A stretch of 64,000 nucleotides of DNA from CAYNND01 sp964398775 (GTDB lineage Bacteria > Patescibacteriota > Minisyncoccia > Phycocordibacterales > UBA2100), in NCBI GenBank assembly GCA_964398775.1, contig CAYNND010000006.1, positions 1 to 64,000 of the forward strand, given 5' to 3'. The translations under genes were made by a program, and so were the position numbers. Positions 32,706 through 38,665 of this stretch are shown piece by piece. The notes under the pieces are model-generated. The model did no database searches, had not been told where the DNA came from, and saw only the letters and a program-made list of their open reading frames with translations. Each line of letters starts with the position of its first letter. Position 1 is the first letter of the stretch.

Positions 32706-32870
32706 ATGGCAACGCGAAAACAGATGCGTCAGGTGACCATTTCACCCAGGTGGGGTGGCCACGTGCGGACGCCAAAAGTGCAGCAACCTGTAGATTGGTA
32801 TACCCACCTCGAGTGGTGGTACTACCGTCTCGGGCTCTTTGCGGCGTCAGTATGTCGCATCTTCGTTTGA
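32706..32870 (+). CDS. 54-residue protein, function unknown
   Basis: Basic N-terminal half (M-A-T-R-K-Q-M-R-Q) and an aromatic C-terminal half (D-W-Y-T-H-L-E-W-W-Y-Y) that may lie on a membrane. Support for a real gene: a good promoter 30 nt upstream, an AGAGGG ribosome-binding-like stretch 7 nt before the ATG, and an 8-bp hairpin 6 nt after the TGA. No relative is recognised. It is one of the few genes here with a leader and Shine-Dalgarno-like site. Confidence 0.55.
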   Translation: MATRKQMRQVTISPRWGGHVRTPKVQQPVDWYTHLEWWYYRLGLFAASVCRIFV

Positions 32871-32876
32871 GACCAG

Positions 32877-32902
32877 TCGAGGGCGCGTTCGCGTGCCCTC
32901 GA
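32877..32902 (+). terminator. hairpin after the 54-residue gene
   Basis: TCGAGGGC / GCCCTCGA arms with a GC-rich loop. No T-run, so termination strength is uncertain. Confidence 0.45.
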
Positions 32903-32910
32903 CACCCTAT

Positions 32911-32938
32911 TTGACTTACTCGAAAAGCAAGGTATTAT
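32911..32938 (+). promoter_or_regulatory. promoter of secE-nusG
   Basis: TTGACT (32911-32916), 16-bp spacer, TATTAT (32933-32938). Leader of about 45 nt, with a small GGCCGCGAGGCC hairpin. Confidence 0.65.
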
Positions 32939-32990
32939 ACAGCTATACAGGGCCGCGAGGCCTTTTAAAATTGCTTTATAAACAAATACT

Positions 32991-33176
32991 ATGAATAACC
33001 TCATTCAATATTTCAAAGAGACTCGAGCAGAGCTCGATCACGTCAACTGGCCAACACAGCGCACGACACTTATCTATACCGCGCTCGTTGTGGCGTTTTC
33101 TGCAATCGTCGGTGTGTATCTTTCACTCCTTGATTACGGTTTTACGTTCGGACTCGATAAGTTCTTGATTCAGTAG
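32991..33176 (+). CDS. secE: preprotein translocase subunit SecE
   Basis: A 61-residue protein of the SecYEG channel. The conserved amphipathic segment F-K-E-T-R-A-E-L-D-H-V-N-W-P-T is at residues 6-20, followed by one membrane helix (about 28-48). This is the short one-helix form typical of most bacteria outside the enterics. It precedes nusG, the usual order. Confidence 0.93.
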   Translation: MNNLIQYFKETRAELDHVNWPTQRTTLIYTALVVAFSAIVGVYLSLLDYGFTFGLDKFLIQ

Positions 33177-33207
33177 CACACATTAGTACTCACTAAGTAA
33201 TTTCACT

Positions 33208-33750
33208 ATGGCACTGCAAGCAATCAACGAGCGACACTGGTACGTCATCCACACCTACTCAGGATATGAGGAGGCGGTAGGTCGTAACTTGCGTCAGCGC
33301 ATCGAGACGATGGGCATGAAGGATAAGATTTTTAACGTTGTAGTCCCGACAGAGAAGAAGATAAAGGTAAAGGGCGCAAAGCGCATTGAGGAGCGTGAGC
33401 GTGTCTACCCTGGATATGTACTTGTGGATATGATTGTAGACGACAACTCGTGGTATGTCGTGCGCAATACCCCTCGCGTTACAGGGTTCGTCGGCTCTGG
33501 GACACAGCCAGTGCCACTCTCTGAAGCAGAAGCGCAAGACCTCTTTAACCGCATGTCAGCTGACACTCCGACGCACGATATTGACTTGCAGCCAGATGAC
33601 TCAGTCATGATTGTTGATGGACCATTTAAAGATCTGGAAGGGAAGGTTGGTGAGGTAAACGCAGCATCGGGCAAGGTGAAAGTGCTTGTGCCAATGTTTG
33701 GACGTGAGACCCCAGTTGAGCTGGACTTCCTCCAGGTGAAGAAGGTGTAG
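33208..33750 (+). CDS. nusG: transcription termination/antitermination factor NusG
   Basis: A 180-residue protein binding RNA polymerase and linking it to Rho or the ribosome. The NGN domain starts R-H-W-Y-V-I-H-T-Y-S-G-Y-E and includes R-V-Y-P-G-Y-V-L-V-D-M and V-R-N-T-P-R-V-T-G-F-V-G. The KOW domain has V-D-G-P-F-K-D-L-E-G-K-V-G. Sits between secE and rplK in the classical order. Confidence 0.96.
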   Translation: MALQAINERHWYVIHTYSGYEEAVGRNLRQRIETMGMKDKIFNVVVPTEKKIKVKGAKRIEERERVYPGYVLVDMIVDDNSWYVVRNTPRVTGFVGSGTQPVPLSEAEAQDLFNRMSADTPTHDIDLQPDDSVMIVDGPFKDLEGKVGEVNAASGKVKVLVPMFGRETPVELDFLQVKKV

Positions 33751-33778
33751 TTGAATTTTTCCGGAAAATAGGTAGTAT
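33751..33778 (+). promoter_or_regulatory. internal promoter of rplK
   Basis: TTGAAT (33751-33756), 16-bp spacer, TAGTAT (33773-33778). The leader (about 33785-33837) can form a hairpin between TCAAACG and CGTTTGTTGA, a possible autoregulatory site. Confidence 0.5.
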
Positions 33779-33837
33779 AACCCCATCAAACGAAGCTTCT
33801 ACCGTTTGTTGATTTGTAATCAATAACTTAAGCGTAT

Positions 33838-34266
33838 ATGGCAAAGAAAATTGTTAAGCAGCTCAAGCTCCTTATCCCAGCGGGTAAGGCAACACCAGCG
33901 CCACCTATCGGTCCAGCACTTGGTCAGGCAGGTATAAACATTGGTGATTTCGTCAACAAGTTCAACGAAAAGACTCGTGACCGCATGGGTGACACACTTC
34001 CAGTTGTCATCATGGTCTATGAAGATCGCTCATACGACTTCATTGCAAAGCAGCCTTCAATGACTGCGCTCATCAAGAAGGAGCTCGGTATTGAAAGTGG
34101 CTCGGGCAAGAACACGCAGGTGAAAGTTGGTAAGCTCACAAAGGCAATGATGAAAAACATTGCTGAAAAGAAGATGCCAGACTTGAACACTCCAGACATC
34201 GAGCAAGCTATGCGCATCGTTGCAGGGTCTGCACGCTCAATGGGTGTTGATACTGAAGCGCTCTAA
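33838..34266 (+). CDS. rplK: 50S ribosomal protein uL11
   Basis: A 142-residue protein of the GTPase-associated centre. The N-terminal domain has the hallmark P-A-G-K-A-T-P-A-P-P-I-G-P-A-L-G-Q-A-G, and the RNA-binding C-terminal domain has the G-S-A-R-S-M-G-V motif at the end. Usually rplA (uL1) follows; here a strong terminator does instead. Confidence 0.97.
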   Translation: MAKKIVKQLKLLIPAGKATPAPPIGPALGQAGINIGDFVNKFNEKTRDRMGDTLPVVIMVYEDRSYDFIAKQPSMTALIKKELGIESGSGKNTQVKVGKLTKAMMKNIAEKKMPDLNTPDIEQAMRIVAGSARSMGVDTEAL

Positions 34267-34280
34267 GCAAACAGAATACA

Positions 34281-34309
34281 AAAAAAAGACCGCACGAGCG
34301 GTCTTTTTT
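34281..34309. terminator. bidirectional terminator between rplK and the deaminase gene
   Basis: A-run, GACCGC, loop ACGA, GCGGTC, T-run. It serves both convergent genes. Confidence 0.9.
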
Positions 34310-34310
34310 A

Positions 34311-34898
34311 TTACTTAATTTTCATACTCCATTCATCTTGAAACAACCGCAAGCGTTCAGTTTGTCCAGGTGTACCTCTGTCAAACAACTCTTTTGCATT
34401 CGGCAGCAAATAAATAGTTTTGACTCCGGCTTCCACTGCTTTCCCAGAGCATGGCTCGCACACCCACCATTGCCCGTATAAATATATCTCAGAGTCAGCA
34501 AGGTCCACTCCGTCACGCACTGCCTTGAGGATTGCGCATTGCTCGCTGTGGCGGTCGTGTTTGCATCCAGGGCACTTGTTGTAGTCGACGTTTCCATCAC
34601 TTTGCATGCGATCGCATGTTCCCGTCTGCGCGTGGTAGGTGATGTCATCCATACTCGCATCAGTCACTGTATCGCAAAGTTCACCTGCTACACCAAGAGT
34701 AATTGTCCCATTTTTTGCGACTAGGGTAGAAGTTACAGCGCGCATTCCTGAAGCTGCCTGCAGTGCTTGGTGTTTCATTGCATGTATAAATGCCCGCTGC
34801 ATCATCGGGTGCGTCATCTCAGCCGCTTTGATACGCAAACCATCGGGAACTCGTACGTGAGCAGGCCAACCAAGGGTATTTCGCGGTTCTGAAGTCAT
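34311..34898 (-). CDS. dCMP-deaminase-like zinc hydrolase
   Basis: A 195-residue member of the cytidine/deoxycytidylate deaminase fold. The zinc and catalytic motif H-S-E-Q-C-A-I-L (HxE) is followed by W-V-C-E-P-C-S-G-K-A, which keeps the C-x-x-C zinc pair although the usual Pro before it is Val. A C-P-G-C-K-H segment just upstream could bind a second metal, as in some dCMP deaminases. The ATG at 34898 lies 6 nt after a TACAGT -10; a GTG at 34904 is an alternative. Divergent from thyA-dcd-folA, so a pyrimidine deoxynucleotide substrate is likely. Confidence 0.75.
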   Translation of the reverse strand: MTSEPRNTLGWPAHVRVPDGLRIKAAEMTHPMMQRAFIHAMKHQALQAASGMRAVTSTLVAKNGTITLGVAGELCDTVTDASMDDITYHAQTGTCDRMQSDGNVDYNKCPGCKHDRHSEQCAILKAVRDGVDLADSEIYLYGQWWVCEPCSGKAVEAGVKTIYLLPNAKELFDRGTPGQTERLRLFQDEWSMKIK

Positions 34899-34905
34899 GT
34901 CCACA

Positions 34906-34933
34906 CTGTAATCTGTCCACTGTCAACTGTCCA
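34906..34933. repeat. four tandem heptads in a divergent promoter
   Basis: CTGTAAT, CTGTCCA, CTGTCAA, CTGTCCA in exact 7-bp phase. They contain the deaminase -35 (TGGACA, minus 34933-34928) and its -10 (TACAGT, 34910-34905), and abut the thyA promoter. Possible operator. Confidence 0.55.
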
Positions 34934-34950
34934 CTTTTTCACGGGGCTTG

Positions 34951-34956
34951 TATACT
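34951..34956 (+). promoter_or_regulatory. -10 box of thyA, leaderless
   Basis: TATACT, 7 nt before the ATG at 34964. Confidence 0.55.
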
Positions 34957-34963
34957 GAGTGCT

Positions 34964-35800
34964 ATGAACCGGTTTGACCAGACGTACCAAGAAATGCTCC
35001 GCTCAATTCTTGATACAGGAATACGAGAAAAAAATAACCGAACCGGACACGAGACAGCGGCACTCCCGGGACTCACGTTTCAGCATGATATAGAGAAAGA
35101 TGGATTTCCACTACTCACACTTCGAAAGATTCCCACAAAGATGTTTATCGCTGAACAAGTCTGGTTTATTTCTGGAGCTCGAAAGCCTGCAGACTTTTTG
35201 CGAAAGTACACCAAGATATGGGACTTGTTTACGAACCCAGGAGACGTGGTCACTGTTGCGTACGGCTACCGCTGGAGGAAACATTTTGGACGTGATCAAC
35301 TCGGGCTCCTCGTGAAGCTTCTCGAGAGTGACCCATCGTCACGACATGGAGTGATTGTGACATGGGACCCAACATCAGATGGCTTAGGTGGTGTTGCGAA
35401 AAAAAATGTCCCATGTCCCTACACATTTACTGTCGGCATCATCGGTGGGCGACTGCATCTGCACAATGTGGTGCGCAGTAACGATATGGTGCTGGGCTGC
35501 CCAGCAGATGTAGCGGGATTTGCGCTGCTGCAGATGATCCTCGCTGAGCGTCTCGGAGTAAAGCCAGGCATCTATACGCATACGATTTCAAACGCGCATA
35601 TATATGACAATCACTACGATGCGGCACGCGAAATGATACTGCGCCCAAACGTTCACGCGCCGATACATATTAAGATTCCTCAAGATGCATTTTCTCGAGC
35701 TGAGATAAAAGATGATGCACTTGTGGAGGAGTTTCTCGAGCAGTTCGATAAACTGTACACACCACAGCCAGTCATTAAAGGTTTGCAGATAGCGTTGTAA
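34964..35800 (+). CDS. thyA: thymidylate synthase family protein, possibly dCMP-directed
   Basis: A 278-residue ThyA-fold enzyme using methylene-tetrahydrofolate. The nucleophile is C151 in N-V-P-C-P-Y. R171-S-N-D174 and H212-I-Y214-D-N-H match the dUMP-binding residues, and W86 in K-I-W-D is kept. Two positions differ from E. coli: the His after the nucleophile is Pro, and the Asn of G-L-P-F-N-I-A (N177) is D182 in G-C-P-A-D-V-A. In the family, Asn selects dUMP, and Asp at this place marks dCMP hydroxymethylases or dCMP-methylating mutants. The adjoining folA suggests dihydrofolate is formed, so methylation is more likely than hydroxymethylation. Start by leaderless -10. Confidence 0.85.
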   Translation: MNRFDQTYQEMLRSILDTGIREKNNRTGHETAALPGLTFQHDIEKDGFPLLTLRKIPTKMFIAEQVWFISGARKPADFLRKYTKIWDLFTNPGDVVTVAYGYRWRKHFGRDQLGLLVKLLESDPSSRHGVIVTWDPTSDGLGGVAKKNVPCPYTFTVGIIGGRLHLHNVVRSNDMVLGCPADVAGFALLQMILAERLGVKPGIYTHTISNAHIYDNHYDAAREMILRPNVHAPIHIKIPQDAFSRAEIKDDALVEEFLEQFDKLYTPQPVIKGLQIAL

Positions 35801-35820
35801 TTATTTTTTAAATTTATACC

Positions 35821-36462
35821 ATGGCAGTACTTACGAAGTCAGAAATTCTTGCACGAGTGAAAGAGGGAAGTATTGCATTTGGCCCAAACCTCGATACGTT
35901 TCAAGTTCGGGCGCATTCGGTTGACTTACGCCTCGGGTACACATTTATCATCCCGAAGCTCGCTCGCATCACACCGCAAGGTCGCGAGGCGATTCGTGTT
36001 GTAGACCCACTAAAGACTGGCTATACGCAAGAATTTTTCGATGTCATTGAGCTTGAAGAAGGTCAGTATTTTGAACTCCTTCCTGGAGAGCATGTCTCTG
36101 TTTCGAGCCTTGAGTCTATAAAGCTCCCCGAGGATGTTATGGCAGTCTTGTATCCACGCTCATCAGTCTCGCGCCGTGGTCTTGCAGTTGATCTTACAGG
36201 AATAGTCGATGCAGGATACGAAGGCCAGCTCATGATTCCAATACGAAACAACACCAGTTCACAGGTCATTCGTGTATATCCAGGTGAGCGCTTTTGTCAG
36301 GTAGTGTTTGAGACACTCGAACAAGCGGTAGCGCCGATTGCGAGTCGTTACCATAAACGAGACATCGCAGATGGTGCGCAAAAAGACAGAGCCACAGAAT
36401 CAAAGCTTATTGAAAAAGGGAAAATCCGAGAGTTGAAGACAAAGCACGCACAAAAAATATAA
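35821..36462 (+). CDS. dcd: dCTP deaminase/dUTPase family protein
   Basis: A 213-residue trimeric dUTPase-fold protein. A-H-S-V-D-L-R-L-G (residues 31-39), Y-P-R-S-S-V-S-R-R-G (111-120) and G-I-V-D-A-G-Y-E-G (127-135) are the nucleotide-binding motifs. In dCTP deaminases the catalytic Glu follows as (T/V)-L-E; here the aligned residue is P140 (L-M-I-P-I). So hydrolysis of dUTP to dUMP looks more likely than deamination of dCTP, although the N-terminal motif is Dcd-like. It lies 20 nt after thyA and 2 nt before folA. Confidence 0.8.
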   Translation: MAVLTKSEILARVKEGSIAFGPNLDTFQVRAHSVDLRLGYTFIIPKLARITPQGREAIRVVDPLKTGYTQEFFDVIELEEGQYFELLPGEHVSVSSLESIKLPEDVMAVLYPRSSVSRRGLAVDLTGIVDAGYEGQLMIPIRNNTSSQVIRVYPGERFCQVVFETLEQAVAPIASRYHKRDIADGAQKDRATESKLIEKGKIRELKTKHAQKI

Positions 36463-36464
36463 AT

Positions 36465-36944
36465 ATGAAAATCTCGATGATTGCTGCGATAGGGAAGAAT
36501 CGAGAACTCGGCGCGGGGAATACATTACTCTGGCATATTCCAGAAGACATGCAATTTTTCAGGGAGAAGACAAAGGGTAAGCCAGTCATCATGGGCTCAA
36601 AAACATTTGAATCCATCGGACACGCGCTCCCGGGAAGGCTTAACATCGTACTCTCTCGCGAGCCGAAACAATACGAGGGTGCGACCGTTGTTTCAACACT
36701 TCGTGATGCATACGCCTGCGCAGAACACTCGGGAGCTGAGGAGGTATTTAACATCGGCGGCGCAACAGTGTACGCACTCGGTATCAAGGATGTACATACA
36801 CTCTATCTCACGCACATTGATGCGACTTTCCCAGAAGCAGACGCTTTTTTCCCCTCATATGAACATCTGTTCAAGCGAATCAGAGGAAAAACATCAGGTA
36901 ATGAGAAGTATTGCTATGAATTTGTAGAGTATGAGAGAGCATAG
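36465..36944 (+). CDS. folA: dihydrofolate reductase
   Basis: A 159-residue NADPH enzyme that regenerates tetrahydrofolate. M-I-A-A-I-G-K-N-R-E-L-G starts the fold. W-H-I-P-E-D-M carries the substrate-binding Asp (E. coli D27), and P-V-I-M-G-S-K-T-F-E-S-I-G and I-G-G-A-T-V-Y are the NADPH-binding segments. Length typical. Its place beside thyA implies that the ThyA-family reaction makes dihydrofolate. Confidence 0.95.
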   Translation: MKISMIAAIGKNRELGAGNTLLWHIPEDMQFFREKTKGKPVIMGSKTFESIGHALPGRLNIVLSREPKQYEGATVVSTLRDAYACAEHSGAEEVFNIGGATVYALGIKDVHTLYLTHIDATFPEADAFFPSYEHLFKRIRGKTSGNEKYCYEFVEYERA

Positions 36945-37338
36945 TAGTACTACCGCAGATACTCAGCGCCACTCCGCCGGAGGCAAGGCATTTTTTACAG
37001 CGATGCGAGAGCTCAACCCAGACTGCAAGCTCATCAGTGAAAGTGGTGAGGAAGTTCTCTTTACTGTCGCTGTGCACAACGAGGTTGGGAGTGGTGAAGT
37101 GAGGATTCGTGCCTTGATGCGGGGCTCAGAGTGTGTCGTCGAATATATTCGATCAACCCCAGAAGGCAAAGGTCTTGCATCACTCGCTCTTGCTCAGTTT
37201 GAACACGTTGCTCGAAAGCTCGGTTACACACGCATCATTGCAGATACTGCCATGGCCGGCGCAACACATATGTGGAAGAGAAATGGTTATGACTATGTAG
37301 GGGCAGCAACAGACATGATGAAGCGAATCAAAGAATAA
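36931..37338 (+). CDS. GNAT-type acetyltransferase
   Basis: A 135-residue protein with GNAT core features: V-E-Y-I-R-S-T-P-E-G-K-G-L-A as the acetyl-CoA pyrophosphate loop and M-W-K-R-N-G-Y-D-Y near the C-terminus. It overlaps the end of folA by 14 nt, so translation is coupled. Substrate unknown. First of three GNAT genes in this operon. Confidence 0.72.
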   Translation: MREHSSTTADTQRHSAGGKAFFTAMRELNPDCKLISESGEEVLFTVAVHNEVGSGEVRIRALMRGSECVVEYIRSTPEGKGLASLALAQFEHVARKLGYTRIIADTAMAGATHMWKRNGYDYVGAATDMMKRIKE

Positions 37339-37340
37339 AC

Positions 37341-37793
37341 ATGGATGATTTTCGAAGATCAACGCATATAACCAGAAATGCTGATGCATACAAACAGCAT
37401 AATGAAGCATCAGCGCAACAATTTACACACAGTCTATCTGGGGCACTGCAACAAGTTGGATTCCCAGCCCTGACTGAACACAGCGCATCACGCCTTGTGT
37501 ATGGGCCTGCAGATGCATTTCATACCGCTCATACGGGTATGACACTGCGCACGGTGCCGCAGAGAGGTATCGTGTATGTAGACTATATATCCGTGCATCC
37601 AGATGAGCGCGGTGCTGAGATGGGGAGGCGAGCCGTTGCCGCAGTCATTGCTGCTGCTCAGGAATCACACTTTAAGTATGTACGTGCCGCACGAGTCATG
37701 TTGGTTGCTGAAGACTTCTGGGAACACTGCGGTTTTCGTCGCGTCGAAGTACAACTTGACGGTAGTCGAGTCGATTATGAAAAAGCTCTGTGA
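37341..37793 (+). CDS. GNAT-type acetyltransferase
   Basis: A 150-residue protein with V-D-Y-I-S-V-H-P-D-E-R-G-A-E-M-G-R-R, the strand-4 and CoA-loop pattern of GNATs, and a C-terminal F-W-E-H-C-G-F-R-R-V. The N-terminal 60 residues are unlike other GNATs here. Starts 2 nt after the preceding GNAT gene. Substrate unknown. Confidence 0.72.
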   Translation: MDDFRRSTHITRNADAYKQHNEASAQQFTHSLSGALQQVGFPALTEHSASRLVYGPADAFHTAHTGMTLRTVPQRGIVYVDYISVHPDERGAEMGRRAVAAVIAAAQESHFKYVRAARVMLVAEDFWEHCGFRRVEVQLDGSRVDYEKAL

Positions 37794-37799
37794 TATTCT
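37791..37799 (+). promoter_or_regulatory. extended -10 promoter of the MazG-like gene
   Basis: TGA-TATTCT, 6 nt before the ATG at 37806. The TGN element is also the stop codon of the preceding gene. Confidence 0.5.
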
Positions 37800-37805
37800 G
37801 CATTG

Positions 37806-38138
37806 ATGAACTTCAATGAATATCAAATAGCTGCATCAAAAACAGCTGGCTATCCTGAGCCAGGCGGCATTCCTTTTATTTACCCGACACTCGGACTTGC
37901 GGGCGAGGCAGGGGAAGTCGCAGAAAAAATAAAAAAAGTGATTCGAGATGAAGGTGGGGTAGTAACTGATGCAAAACGAGAAGAAATCAAAAAAGAACTC
38001 GGGGATGTACTCTGGTATGTGAGTGAAATCGCGCGGCAGCTTGGACTTGAACTTGGTGCTGTTGCTGCAGCAAACATTGAGAAACTTGCGTCTCGAAAAG
38101 AGCGCGGCATGATTCATGGTAGTGGTGATAACCGATAG
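37806..38138 (+). CDS. MazG-like nucleotide pyrophosphohydrolase
   Basis: A 110-residue all-alpha NTP-PPase domain. G-L-A-G-E-A-G-E-V-A-E-K-I-K-K provides the E-x-x-E metal site and K-K-E-L-G-D-V-L-W-Y-V the E-x-x-D site. Such single-domain MazG proteins hydrolyse non-canonical or excess (d)NTPs to monophosphates, which fits a pyrimidine-nucleotide gene cluster. ATG 37806 rather than the TTG at 37803, given the -10. Confidence 0.9.
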   Translation: MNFNEYQIAASKTAGYPEPGGIPFIYPTLGLAGEAGEVAEKIKKVIRDEGGVVTDAKREEIKKELGDVLWYVSEIARQLGLELGAVAAANIEKLASRKERGMIHGSGDNR

Positions 38139-38139
38139 T

Positions 38140-38628
38140 ATGGAAGAACAACGACAGGGAGACGCGAGTACAGAGGAGCGCATCGACGAGATGCAGCTCA
38201 CGACACTGAGTGGTGTAAATAAAGCGCGTATCCTTGAAATGAATGCGTTATTGCGTGGCGAGTCTGCTGCTGCTTCATACGAAGACCTTCTAGCGGAAAT
38301 GAATGATGCGTCGCACAGGATTATTGGAGTGTATCAAGGAGAGACTATTGTTGGGATGATTGCGCTCCATGATGTTGGAGAGGGACATATATGGATTCGT
38401 CACAATGTAGTACATCCCGATGCGGGACGACAGGGTATCGGCAAGCGCATGTTTCTTGAGGCGCTGAGTCGAGCGCAGAGGCTTGGAGCGCAAACTATTC
38501 ATCTGCACTGCAAAAATATTCCTGAGCGAGATGCAGCGCGCAAAATATATCTGGATGCTGGCTTTACGAATATCACCAATGGTCCACTCGGTTCGCTTGA
38601 TGAGTATGTGCTCATGGTACGCGCGTAA
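38140..38628 (+). CDS. GNAT-type acetyltransferase
   Basis: A 162-residue GNAT protein with a full core: G-M-I-A-L-H-D-V (strand 3), I-R-H-N-V-V-H-P-D-A-G-R-Q-G-I-G-K-R-M (acetyl-CoA loop R/Q-x-x-G-x-G/A) and A-A-R-K-I-Y-L-D-A-G-F. The ATG lies one base after the MazG stop. Third acetyltransferase in this unit; substrate unknown. Confidence 0.85.
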   Translation: MEEQRQGDASTEERIDEMQLTTLSGVNKARILEMNALLRGESAAASYEDLLAEMNDASHRIIGVYQGETIVGMIALHDVGEGHIWIRHNVVHPDAGRQGIGKRMFLEALSRAQRLGAQTIHLHCKNIPERDAARKIYLDAGFTNITNGPLGSLDEYVLMVRA

Positions 38629-38648
38629 GTTGCACTTGGTCTGAGAAT

Positions 38649-38657
38649 TGTTAGTCT
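38649..38657 (+). promoter_or_regulatory. extended -10 promoter of argS
   Basis: TGT-TAGTCT, 8 nt before the ATG at 38666. Confidence 0.5.
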
Positions 38658-38665
38658 TTCCCTAT

